From: Thermobifida cellulosilytica TB100
Lineage (GTDB): Bacteria > Actinomycetota > Actinomycetes > Streptosporangiales > Streptosporangiaceae
Length of the DNA stretch: 33,356 bases
Direction of reading: 5' to 3'
NCBI RefSeq assembly: GCF_001517975.1
Contig: NZ_KQ950182.1
Coordinates: 236,737-270,092 of the forward strand
Below, piece after piece: positions 5,608 to 13,850 of the stretch. The translations under genes were made by a program, and so were the position numbers. The notes under the pieces were generated by a model that was not told the DNA's origin, searched no databases, and saw only the letters and a program-made list of their open reading frames with translations. Position 1 is the first letter of the stretch, and every line of letters begins with the position of its first letter.

Positions 5608-8535
5608 ATGGGTTCCGATGACTCCCCACAGCCGTGGCCGGGTGGCCTGTCTGCTGCCGCGCGGTCGGTGTGGGCCAAGCACGACCGAGAGTTGGGCTGG
5701 CTGCCGCTGTGGCAGCACATGGCCGACAGCGCCGCCGTCGCGGGGCGGCTGTGGGACGAGTGGCTGCCTCGCCAGGTGAGGCGGCTGGTCGCCGAGGCGC
5801 TGCCCGGTGGAGAAGAGGACGCCCGGCGGCTGGCGGTGTGGCTGGCCGCGGTCCACGACGTCGGGAAGGCGACACCCGCTTTCGCCTGCCAGGTGGAGGA
5901 GTTGGCCGCCGCCATGCGCGACGCCGGGCTGGGCATGCCCCGGCGCGAGCAGTTGCCCGACCGCCGGATGGTCCCGCACGGCCTGGCCGGGCAGGTGCTG
6001 CTCCAGAAGTGGCTCGTCGAGCGGCACGGCTGGACCAGGCGGGAGACGCTGCAGTTCGCGATCGTCGTGGGCGGCCACCACGGGGTGCCGCCCACCAACA
6101 GCGACATCAGCCAAGTCAACATCTACCGCAACCTGCTGTGCACGCCCGCCTGCGAGGACGTGTGGCGCCGGGTGCAGGACGAACTGCTCGACACCGCTGC
6201 CGCGGCCTGCGGGGCGGCGCAGCGGCTGGGGGAGTGGCAGCGGACGAAGCTGCCGCAGCCGGTGCAGGCGGTGCTGAGCGCGCTGGTCATCGTCGCCGAC
6301 TGGATCGCCAGCAACGTCGACCTCTTCCCCTACTTCTCCGCCGGGCAGGCCGCCCCTGAGCCCGGGCGTGCCGACACGGCGTGGAAGCGGCTGGCCCTGC
6401 CCCGGCCGTGGCAGGCGGTGGAGTCCGAGGAGGAGCCCGAAGCCCTGTTCGCCGCACGCTTCGCCCTGCCGCCGGGAGCGACGATCCGCCCCGTGCAGGC
6501 CGAGGCCGTGCGCCTGGCCCGCGAGATGGCCGCCCCCGGGCTGATGATCATCGAGGCGCCGATGGGGGAGGGCAAGACCGAGGCCGCGCTCGCCGCCGCC
6601 GAGATCTTCGCCGCCCGCTCCGGAGCCGGCGGATGCTTCATCGCACTGCCCACGATGGCCACCGGGAACGCCATGTTCCCGCGCATGCTCAACTGGTTGA
6701 GGCGACTGCCTGACGCACGTGCCGACCCCGGAGCGCACACGGTGTTCCTGGCGCACTCCAAGGCCGCCTTGAACAAGGAGTACGCCGGGCTGGTGAGCGG
6801 AGGCACCGACCGGATCGCCGACGTCGACCGCGACGGCGCGGACGACGAGTGGCGGCCCGGGGACGACGAGCGGGCCTCGTCGGCGGAGCTGGTCGCCCAC
6901 CACTGGCTGCGCGGCCGGAAGAAGGGCATGCTCTCCTCGTTCGTGGCCGGCACGATCGACCAACTGCTGTTCGCCGGGTTGAAGAGCCGCCACCTGGCGC
7001 TGCGCCACCTGGCCGTGGCGGGCAAGGTCGTGGTCGTCGACGAGGCGCACGCCTACGACGCCTACATGAACTCCTACCTCGACCGGGTGCTGTCCTGGCT
7101 GGGCGCCTACGGGGTGCCGGTGGTGGTGCTGTCGGCGACCCTGCCCGCCCGGCGTCGCCGGGAGCTCGCCGCCGCCTACACCGGTTCCGCGGTCGCCGAG
7201 GCCGACCTTGCCGAGGTGGAGAAGGCGGACGGCTACCCGCTGCTCACCGGCGTCACCCCCGGCGCCACGCCGCAGCTGCGGTTCCCGGCCGCATCGGGGC
7301 GGGCGACCGAGGTGTGCCTGGAACGCCTCGACGACGACCTGGACGTGCTCGCCGACCGGCTGGCCGAGGAGCTCGCCGACGGCGGCTGCGCCCTGGTCGT
7401 GCGCAACACCGTCGACCGGGTCCATCAGACCGCCCGACACCTGAGCGAGCGCTTCGGCGCCGACCGGGTCAGCGTCGCCCACGCCCGCTTCGTGGACCTG
7501 GACCGGGTGGAGAACGACGCGCGACTGCTGGCCGCCTTCGGCCCTCCCGACAAGGTGAGGGAGGCGGGCGGGAAGCGCCCCGACACGCACATCGTGGTCG
7601 CCAGCCAGGTGGTCGAGCAGTCCCTGGACGTCGACTTCGACCTGCTCGCGAGCGATCTCGCGCCGGTCGATCTGCTGCTGCAGCGGATGGGACGCCTGCA
7701 CCGCCACCGGCGCGGCGAGGGGCAGAGCGAGCGCCCGCCGCGGCTGCGCACCGCACGCTGCCTGGTCACCGGGGTCGACTGGACCGCGAAGGTCCCCCGG
7801 CCGGTGCGGGGCTCCCGCCTGATCTACCGGGACTACCCGCTGCTGCGCGCCCTGGCGGTGCTGGAGCCCCTCCTCGCCCAGGCCGGAACCGGGGAGGGAG
7901 CCGGAGCCGCGGTGCGCCTGCCCGCCGACATCAACCCGCTGGTGCAGGCCGCCTACGGTCCCGACCCGGTTGGCCCGCCCTCCTGGCAGGAGGCCCTGGA
8001 GCAGGCTCGGGACGACCACGAACTCCACCGGGTCCGGCAGCGCATCGAGGCCGAGCAGTTCATGCTGGCCAAGGTGGGGAGGCCCGGCAGGCCGCTGACC
8101 GGCTGGGCGGACGGCGGGGTGGGCGACGCCGACGACACCCGCAGGGGCGCGGCGCAGGTCCGCGATGGCCGTCCGACCCTGGAAGTCCTGGTGGTGCGGC
8201 GACGCGCCGACGGCGTGCTGACCACCCTCCCGGGACTGAGCGGCGACCGCGGCGGTCTTGAGGTGCCCGGCGACGAGGCGCCCTCCGCCCCCCTCGCGCG
8301 CATCGTCGCCGGATCGGCGCTGCGCCTGCCCTACCAGTTCGGCGATCCCGACGTCCTCGCCAAGGCCGTCGCCGAACTCGCAGCCAACAGCATCCCGGCC
8401 TGGCAGACCAGGAAAGCGTACTGGCTGGCCGGGGAGCTGGTCCTGATCCTCGACGAGAACTGTCGTAGCCGCCTGGCAGGCTACGAACTCCGCTACACCC
8501 GCACCGACGGTCTTGAGGTCCACCGTGACAACTGA
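5608..8535 (+). CDS. cas3: Type I-E helicase-nuclease Cas3 (975 aa)
   Basis: Cas3 is recruited to a Cascade R-loop to nick and then processively degrade target DNA. The N-terminal HD nuclease has H37, H83-D84 (AAVHDVGKATP), GHH at 157-158 and ADW at D231. The superfamily 2 helicase follows: Walker A APMGEGKT (K323), DEAH box at 478-481, SAT at 509-511 and motif VI QRMGRLHR at 692-699. A C-terminal Cas3-specific domain completes it. All catalytic motifs look intact, so the enzyme should be active. I chose ATG 5608 over ATG 5599 because GGA lies nine bases upstream and H37/H83/D84 then match my recollection of T. fusca Cas3 numbering. It is the first gene of the operon. Its 3' end overlaps cas8e by 11 bp. 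Regulation is likely through the promoter and mini-CRISPR upstream. Confidence 0.97.
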   Translation: MGSDDSPQPWPGGLSAAARSVWAKHDRELGWLPLWQHMADSAAVAGRLWDEWLPRQVRRLVAEALPGGEEDARRLAVWLAAVHDVGKATPAFACQVEELAAAMRDAGLGMPRREQLPDRRMVPHGLAGQVLLQKWLVERHGWTRRETLQFAIVVGGHHGVPPTNSDISQVNIYRNLLCTPACEDVWRRVQDELLDTAAAACGAAQRLGEWQRTKLPQPVQAVLSALVIVADWIASNVDLFPYFSAGQAAPEPGRADTAWKRLALPRPWQAVESEEEPEALFAARFALPPGATIRPVQAEAVRLAREMAAPGLMIIEAPMGEGKTEAALAAAEIFAARSGAGGCFIALPTMATGNAMFPRMLNWLRRLPDARADPGAHTVFLAHSKAALNKEYAGLVSGGTDRIADVDRDGADDEWRPGDDERASSAELVAHHWLRGRKKGMLSSFVAGTIDQLLFAGLKSRHLALRHLAVAGKVVVVDEAHAYDAYMNSYLDRVLSWLGAYGVPVVVLSATLPARRRRELAAAYTGSAVAEADLAEVEKADGYPLLTGVTPGATPQLRFPAASGRATEVCLERLDDDLDVLADRLAEELADGGCALVVRNTVDRVHQTARHLSERFGADRVSVAHARFVDLDRVENDARLLAAFGPPDKVREAGGKRPDTHIVVASQVVEQSLDVDFDLLASDLAPVDLLLQRMGRLHRHRRGEGQSERPPRLRTARCLVTGVDWTAKVPRPVRGSRLIYRDYPLLRALAVLEPLLAQAGTGEGAGAAVRLPADINPLVQAAYGPDPVGPPSWQEALEQARDDHELHRVRQRIEAEQFMLAKVGRPGRPLTGWADGGVGDADDTRRGAAQVRDGRPTLEVLVVRRRADGVLTTLPGLSGDRGGLEVPGDEAPSAPLARIVAGSALRLPYQFGDPDVLAKAVAELAANSIPAWQTRKAYWLAGELVLILDENCRSRLAGYELRYTRTDGLEVHRDN

Positions 8536-10198
8536 AACCTCCCTTCCCTCCTTCGACCTGACTGCGCGGCCGTGGCTGCCCGTGCAGTACCTGGACGGCA
8601 CCCAGAAGGAACTGTCGCTGCTGGAGGTCTTCGAACAGGCGCCGCGTCTGCGCCGTCTCGTCGGCGACCTCCCCACCCAGGAGTTCGCGCTGGTCCGGCT
8701 GCTGCTGGCGATCCTGCACGACGCAATCGACGGCCCCGAGGACTCCGACGAGTGGGCCGAGTTGTGGACGCGGGAGGAGAGCGAGCAGCGGCTGCCGCTC
8801 GACCGGATCGCCGGCTACCTGGAACAGCACCGCGACCGCTTCGACCTGCTGCACCCCGTCACACCGTTCTTCCAGGTCGCCGACCTGCGCACGGCGAAGA
8901 ACGACATCCTCCCCCTGGATCGGATCGTCGCCGACGTGCCCAACGGGGCGCTGTTCTTCACTATGCGGGCCCGCGGCGTGGACCGCATCGGTTTCGCCGA
9001 GGCAGCCCGCTGGGTGGTGCACGCCCACGCCTACGACACCTCCGGTATCAAATCCGGTGCCGTGGGCGACCCCCGTGTCAAGGGCGGCAAAGGCTACCCC
9101 CAGGGGGTGGGCTGGGCCGGAAATCTCGGCGGCATCCTGGTCGACGGCGCCAACCTGTACGAGACCCTGCTGCTCAACCTGGTGGCCTTCGACACCGACA
9201 ACCTCAGAACCACTCCCGAGGACCGTCCGGCCTGGCGGCACGCGCCCGCCACCGCCGCCCCCACCGACGCCAAAGAGCTGGCAGGCCGCCCGCACGGCCT
9301 GCGTGACCTCTACACCTGGCAGAGCCGCCGTATCCGACTCCACTACGACGCCGACGGAGTCCACGGGGTACTGCTCGCCTACGGTGACCCGCTGCCCGCA
9401 CGCAACATGCACAACCGCGAACCGATGACCGCGTGGCGGCGCAGCCCGGCCCAGGAGAAGAAGCTCGGACTGGCACAGGTCTACCTGCCCCGCCAGCACG
9501 ACCCGGCCCGCAGTGCCTGGCGCGGCCTGGGCGCCCTGGTGACCGGCCGGGTGCCCAGGGCCGAGCAGCGCGGCGAGGCCGCGGCGATCGTACGGCCGCG
9601 CATCCTGGACTGGGTGGCCCGCCTCGTCAACGAAGGGCTCCTGCCCGAGGACTTCTTCGTCCGGGCGCGGCTCATCGGAGCCTTCTACGGCAACCAGCAG
9701 GCCGTGATCGACGAAGTGGTGGACGACCAGGTGGCCATGGCCGTGGCGCTGCTGCACGAACGCGATAGCGGGCTCGGGAACACCGCGGTCAGAGCCGTCG
9801 AGGACGCCGAAGAGGCGGTCACCATCCTGGGAGACCTCGCCACCGACCTGGCCACCGCCGCCGGCGCCGAGTCCGAGACACCGCGTGCCACGGCACGCGA
9901 CCTCGGTTTCGGCGCGCTCGACGGCCCCTTCCGGACCTGGCTGAGCACCCTCACCCCCGGAGTGGACGCCGCCGAACGCCACAGCGCCTGGCAGCGGGAA
10001 CTCCACCGCATCATCAGCGATCTTGGTCGGCGACTGGTCCGTGAGGCGGAGGAGGCGGCTTGGGAGGGACGGGTCGTCGAGATCAAGAACAACAAGGTCT
10101 GGCTCACCGCCGCCAGCGCCGACCTGAGGTTCCGCGCCGCACTGAGGCAGAAGCTCCCCACGTCCACCACCGAGCAGACAGGTGAGGCAGCAGCGTGA
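8525..10198 (+). CDS. cas8e: Cascade large subunit Cas8e (Cse1, 557 aa)
   Basis: The large subunit reads the PAM and recruits Cas3. The length fits the Cse1/CasA family (about 500-560 aa). Family features include the N-terminal FDLTARPWLPVQYLDG, the HPVTPFFQVADLRT segment (about 115-130), the glycine-rich AGNLGGILVDGANLYETLLLNLV stretch (about 200-220) and NREPMTAWRRSP (about 300). A C-terminal helical bundle ends near 557. The GTG at 8525 follows a GAGG site and overlaps the cas3 stop by 11 bp. It overlaps cas11e by four bases (GTGA), so the subunits are translationally coupled. An intact Cas8e is required for both target cleavage and PAM-dependent promoter binding. Confidence 0.96.
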   Translation: MTTETSLPSFDLTARPWLPVQYLDGTQKELSLLEVFEQAPRLRRLVGDLPTQEFALVRLLLAILHDAIDGPEDSDEWAELWTREESEQRLPLDRIAGYLEQHRDRFDLLHPVTPFFQVADLRTAKNDILPLDRIVADVPNGALFFTMRARGVDRIGFAEAARWVVHAHAYDTSGIKSGAVGDPRVKGGKGYPQGVGWAGNLGGILVDGANLYETLLLNLVAFDTDNLRTTPEDRPAWRHAPATAAPTDAKELAGRPHGLRDLYTWQSRRIRLHYDADGVHGVLLAYGDPLPARNMHNREPMTAWRRSPAQEKKLGLAQVYLPRQHDPARSAWRGLGALVTGRVPRAEQRGEAAAIVRPRILDWVARLVNEGLLPEDFFVRARLIGAFYGNQQAVIDEVVDDQVAMAVALLHERDSGLGNTAVRAVEDAEEAVTILGDLATDLATAAGAESETPRATARDLGFGALDGPFRTWLSTLTPGVDAAERHSAWQRELHRIISDLGRRLVREAEEAAWEGRVVEIKNNKVWLTAASADLRFRAALRQKLPTSTTEQTGEAAA

Positions 10199-10851
10199 CC
10201 ACCACCGACACCGAGCAGACCCCCCTGACCTGGGTGGGAGAGTTTGTCGACCAGCGTGTCCGAGAGCTCCAGGAGGGCTACCGCCTGGACCGCCCCGACG
10301 CGGTGGCGGCCCTGGCCCGGCTGCGGCGGGGCGCGGGCAAGCAGATCGAGGACGTCCCCGACCTGTGGGGGCTCGTCCTCGACGAGCGGTTCTACGAGGG
10401 CGCGCCTAGAGCTGGCGAGGACGTGATGAGGGACGCCGAGACCGCCGCGCACACCGCCCTCACCCTCTACGCGCTCCACCAGCAGTCGCGTCGCGACGAC
10501 CGCATGCACCAGCGCGGCCGGGACCTGGGCGGGGCCGTGCGCAGACTCATGCCCCCTGGCGAGATCGACGAACCGCTACGCAAACGCTTCGCCAAGCTGG
10601 GCAGCGCCACCACCCTCGGAGCGCTCGCCCAGCGGTTGCGCGAGATCGTCACCCTGCTGCGCCGCGACGCCGTCCCGCTCGACTACGGCCTGCTCGCCGA
10701 CCAGATCCACCAGTTCCGCACCTTGGAGGGGGCGAAGCGAGTGCGTGCCGCCTGGGGACGCGGATTCCACGCCTACCGGCCCAAGACCACTGACAGCCCC
10801 GCACCGGGCACCGAAACCTCCGACGAAACGACCGACAAGGACCACTCATGA
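10195..10851 (+). CDS. cas11: Cascade small subunit Cas11e (Cse2, 218 aa)
   Basis: Cse2 forms a dimer along the belly of Cascade and stabilises the displaced strand. The sequence is almost entirely helical, with Arg-rich faces (AALARLRRGAGKQIEDVP, HQQSRRDDRMHQRGRDLGGAVRRL) and the family-typical FAKLGSATTLGALAQRLREIVTLLR about residues 125-155. GWGRGF-like AAWGRGFHAY lies near the C-terminus, followed by a disordered Thr/Asp tail. The GTG start overlaps cas8e by four bases, and the stop overlaps the cas7e ATG (ATGA). Confidence 0.95.
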   Translation: MTTTDTEQTPLTWVGEFVDQRVRELQEGYRLDRPDAVAALARLRRGAGKQIEDVPDLWGLVLDERFYEGAPRAGEDVMRDAETAAHTALTLYALHQQSRRDDRMHQRGRDLGGAVRRLMPPGEIDEPLRKRFAKLGSATTLGALAQRLREIVTLLRRDAVPLDYGLLADQIHQFRTLEGAKRVRAAWGRGFHAYRPKTTDSPAPGTETSDETTDKDHS

Positions 10852-12038
10852 GCCGTACCATCCTCGACCTGCACGTCCTGCAGACCGTTCCGCCCAGTAA
10901 CCTCAACCGCGACGACACCGGCGCCCCCAAGACCGCGGTCTACGGAGGAGTGCGCCGCGCCCGGGTCTCCAGCCAGGCGTGGAAACGCGCCGCCCGCATG
11001 GCCTTCAACCACCTGCTGTCCCCCGAAGACCTGGGCGTGCGCACCAAACGGGTCGCCGAAACACTCGCCGAGCGGATCCGCCGCCTCGACGACTCCATCG
11101 AGGAGAAGGAAGCCTGGACCCTGGCCGCCGAAACCATCCAGACCGCCACCGGCTCCAAGATCGAGGTGCCCAAGCGCAAGGCCGACGCAGCCAAGAAGAA
11201 GGGCGAGGACGCGCCCGCCCCCGAATCCGCCTACCTGATGTTCCTCAGCACCCGCCAACTCGACGGCCTGGCCGAACTCGCCGTCGAGGGCCGCGCCGAC
11301 ATCAAGGCCTTCCTCAAGGACAAGGACGTCAAAAAGCGGGCCAAGGAGATCGCCGACACCCGCCACTCGATCGACATCGCCCTGTTCGGCCGCATGGTCG
11401 CCGACGGAGCCGACATCAACGTCGACGCCGCCGCCCAGGTCGCCCACGCCATCAGCGTGCATGCGGTGGAGAACGAGTTCGACTACTACACCGCCGTCGA
11501 CGACCGCAACCCCGCTGACGAGACCGGCGCGGGCATGATCGGCACGGTCGAGTTCAACTCCGCCACCCTCTACCGCTACGCTGCCCTCGACGTCGACCTG
11601 CTGCGCAGGAACCTCGGCGAAGGGCTGCGCGAGGACGAGCCCGTCACCGAGCCGCTGCGCCGCGCCGTCGAGGCGTTCGTGCGCGGGTTCGTCGAGTCCA
11701 TGCCCACCGGCAAGATCAACACCTTCGGCAACCACACGCTCCCCGACGTGGTGATCGCCAAGCTCCGCTCCTCCCGCCCCGTCAGCTTCGTCGGCGCCTT
11801 CGAAGAGCCCGTGACGGCGACCCGGGACGGCGGCCACCTGCGGCAGGCCAGCGAACGCCTCGCCGACTACATCCCCGAGATCGAACGCGCCTACGGGGTC
11901 GGCGACGACACGGACACGTGGCTGGTGCGCGTGGGACAGGGCACGGCGAAGCTCGCCGGTCTGGGCACCGAGGTGTCACTGCCCGAACTGGTCACCGCGG
12001 TCGGCGCGGCCGTCGTGCAGCGAGCGGCGACCCCGTGA
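10848..12038 (+). CDS. cas7e: Cascade backbone Cas7e (Cse4, 396 aa)
   Basis: Cas7e forms the six-copy helical backbone that holds the crRNA spacer and inserts a thumb at every sixth base. It has the family-typical start MSRTILDLHVLQTVPPSNLN, the RRARVSSQAWKRAAR motif (about 36-50), a Lys-rich insertion (about 105-125), RHSIDIALFGRMVAD (about 165-180) and the C-terminal PTGKINTFGNHTLPDVV segment. The length is in the upper normal range. The six-base periodicity it imposes explains why guide-target mismatches at every sixth position are tolerated. It overlaps cas11 and cas5e by four bases on each side. Confidence 0.96.
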   Translation: MSRTILDLHVLQTVPPSNLNRDDTGAPKTAVYGGVRRARVSSQAWKRAARMAFNHLLSPEDLGVRTKRVAETLAERIRRLDDSIEEKEAWTLAAETIQTATGSKIEVPKRKADAAKKKGEDAPAPESAYLMFLSTRQLDGLAELAVEGRADIKAFLKDKDVKKRAKEIADTRHSIDIALFGRMVADGADINVDAAAQVAHAISVHAVENEFDYYTAVDDRNPADETGAGMIGTVEFNSATLYRYAALDVDLLRRNLGEGLREDEPVTEPLRRAVEAFVRGFVESMPTGKINTFGNHTLPDVVIAKLRSSRPVSFVGAFEEPVTATRDGGHLRQASERLADYIPEIERAYGVGDDTDTWLVRVGQGTAKLAGLGTEVSLPELVTAVGAAVVQRAATP

Positions 12039-12748
12039 GTGTTCTGGCGCTGCTGCTGGCCGGCCCCTTGCAGGCGTGGGGGGCCACGGCCCGCTTCGCG
12101 CGGCGCACCACCGAACACGCCCCCACCAAGAGCGGCGTCATCGGCCTGCTCGCCGCCGCCCAGGGGCGCCAGCGCACCGACGACCTGTCCGACCTGGCCG
12201 CCCTGCGCTTCGGCGTGCGCGTCGACCAGCGCGGCACCCGCGTCCGCGACTTCCAGACCGCCCGGCACCTCGACACCGACAAGCCAATGCCGGTGTCCGA
12301 GCGCTTCTACCTGGCCGACGCGGTGTTCGTGGCGGCGGTCGAGGGCGACGACGCGCTCATCGACGACCTGCACCGGGCCGTGCGCCACCCGGTGTACCTG
12401 CCCTACCTGGGCCGGCGCTCCTGCCCACCCGCACACCCCCTCGATCTGGGGGTCCACCACGACAAGACACTCGAACAGGTCCTGACGCAGGAGAAGTGGC
12501 ACGCCGCCGACTGGTACCAGCGCCGCCTGCGCGACCGGCCCGAGGTCGCCCTCGACGTGCTGACCGACGCGCCCCCGGGCGACCCCGGCGCCGACAGCCT
12601 GCGCGACCTGCCGCTCAGCTTCGACCCGCTGCACCGCCGCTACGCCCTGCGCGGCGTCCGGACGGCCACGGTCACCGTGCGCAACCCGCAGGCGCGTTCG
12701 GACGCGCCCCCCGACCACAACCCGGTCCTCGTCTTCGGAGGCGAATGA
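12035..12748 (+). CDS. cas5e: Cascade subunit Cas5e (237 aa)
   Basis: Cas5e caps the 5' handle of the crRNA. The N-terminal motif LLLAGPLQAWGATARFARRTTEHAPTKSGVIGLLAAAQG (residues about 5-43) is diagnostic for Cas5e. RQRTDDLSDLAALRFGVRVDQ and YLPYLGRRSCPP further on are also typical. I chose the GTG at 12035 because it overlaps the cas7e stop by four bases and places the motif at the N-terminus; longer in-frame extension into cas7e is unlikely. The stop overlaps the start of cas6e. Confidence 0.96.
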   Translation: MSVLALLLAGPLQAWGATARFARRTTEHAPTKSGVIGLLAAAQGRQRTDDLSDLAALRFGVRVDQRGTRVRDFQTARHLDTDKPMPVSERFYLADAVFVAAVEGDDALIDDLHRAVRHPVYLPYLGRRSCPPAHPLDLGVHHDKTLEQVLTQEKWHAADWYQRRLRDRPEVALDVLTDAPPGDPGADSLRDLPLSFDPLHRRYALRGVRTATVTVRNPQARSDAPPDHNPVLVFGGE

Positions 12749-13440
12749 TGTACCTCACCCGCTTCCGCCTCAACACCGCACGCAGCGGGACACGGAAACT
12801 GCTGGCCTCCCCGCAGGCCATGCACGCCGCCGTCATGGCGTCCTTCCCCACCCTGCTGCCCAGCGCCGCCGACCGGCCGCGCGTGCTGTGGCGGGTCGAC
12901 CGCACCTCCAGGGCCGAGGTGTTCCTCCACATCGTCAGCCCGCCCAAGCCCGACCTGACCCACCTGGCGGAGCAGGCAGGGTGGCCGACCCAGCCCGAGT
13001 GGCAGACCCACGACTACACGCCGTTCCTGTCCGGGCTGGCCAAGGGGGACGTGTGGGCGTTCCGGCTGACCGCCAACCCGGTGCACACCATCCGCCGCAG
13101 GCCGGGGGAGCCGACCAAGCCCACCGCGCACGTCACCCCGCGCCACCAGCGGGACTGGCTGCTGCGCCGCCAGGACGCGGCGGGCTTCCGCGTGGTGGAG
13201 AAGCCGGTGGAGCAGCGGCGCCTGCCCGAGGGCGACGAGTACGAGCTGGTGATCCACAACCGCCAGCGGCACGAGTTCACCAAGAGGACGTCGAAGGGCA
13301 CGGTGTCCCTGGTCACCGTGACCTTCGACGGCCGCCTGGAGGTCACCGACCCGAACGCGCTGCGCCGCACCCTCACCATGGGCCTGGGCCGGGCCAAGGC
13401 GTACGGGTGCGGCCTGATGACCCTGGCCCCGGTGGGCTGA
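12745..13440 (+). CDS. cas6e: crRNA endonuclease Cas6e (231 aa)
   Basis: Cas6e cuts each repeat at the base of its stem and stays bound to the 3' hairpin. The protein shows the tandem ferredoxin-like family pattern. The conserved His lies in SPQAMHAAVMASF (H27), matching the catalytic His of Cas6e homologues. The C-terminal glycine-rich loop is TMGLGRAKAYGCGLMTL (about 213-229). Two in-frame ATGs overlap the cas5e stop (12745 or 12748). This is the last cas gene: no cas1 or cas2 follows, and 53 bp later a decayed CRISPR array begins. Its presence means that the mini-CRISPR and array 1 can both be processed. Confidence 0.96.
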   Translation: MMYLTRFRLNTARSGTRKLLASPQAMHAAVMASFPTLLPSAADRPRVLWRVDRTSRAEVFLHIVSPPKPDLTHLAEQAGWPTQPEWQTHDYTPFLSGLAKGDVWAFRLTANPVHTIRRRPGEPTKPTAHVTPRHQRDWLLRRQDAAGFRVVEKPVEQRRLPEGDEYELVIHNRQRHEFTKRTSKGTVSLVTVTFDGRLEVTDPNALRRTLTMGLGRAKAYGCGLMTLAPVG

Positions 13441-13493
13441 CCGGCGGCGGGGCCGGAGACTGCGGTCCGGGCGCGCGCCGTGCCGGTTCCGGA

Positions 13494-13725
13494 GTGCTCC
13501 CCGCAACCGCGGGGATGGTCCCGTCTCCGAGCGGGCACCTGGGGACAGGGCGTACTCCCCGCGCCTGCGGGGATGGTCCCGACACTGGGGGGAGAGCCCC
13601 TCACCTCCCCGGATGCTCCCCGCTGCTGCGGGGGTGGTCCCCTCCCTGCTCCTGCGGGGTGATCCGGACAGCCGACAGGGTGTCGGGACAGACCTGCTGC
13701 TCCCCGCTGCTGCGGGGATGGCCCG
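13494..13725 (+). CRISPR. Decayed CRISPR array 2 (four diverged repeats)
   Basis: Repeats at 13494-13522, 13552-13580, 13613-13641 and 13697-13725 all match the type I-E pattern (G/A-TGCTCCCCGC...GCGGGGATGGTCCC) in the same orientation as cas. No two are identical; changes include GTACTCC, GGGGGTGG and GGCCCG. Spacers are 29, 32 and 55 nt. The 55-nt interval contains a truncated repeat-like CTGCTCCTGCGGGGTGATCC. Loop changes keep most stems. There is no AT-rich leader; only 53 bp separates it from cas6e. This looks like a relic no longer renewed. In many I-E loci cas1-cas2 and a leader would be found here. Confidence 0.85.
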
Positions 13726-13850
13726 TGCCCACGGACGGGGGGCGCGGGCCGCCTTCGTTTTTCCGGGGCTTGGGCCCCGGGCCTGGCGGGATCCGGGCGG
13801 TGTGCTGCGGTTGCGTGCGCGGGGGCCGACGGTCCCGGTCGTGTGCGGGG

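Noticed and set aside
5413-8676. Open frame of over 1,000 codons on the strand opposite cas3
   Set aside because: High-GC shadow of cas3: Gly/Arg/Gln-rich without domains, while the cas3 strand carries every expected motif.
8060-10006. Long minus-strand frame opposite cas3/cas8e
   Set aside because: Third-position GC shadow; it crosses two real genes and resembles no family.
13763-13780. CCGGGGC/GCCCCGG hairpin as terminator of the NACHT gene
   Set aside because: A 7-bp GC stem is common by chance here, and the adjacent T-run is on the wrong side for the minus strand.
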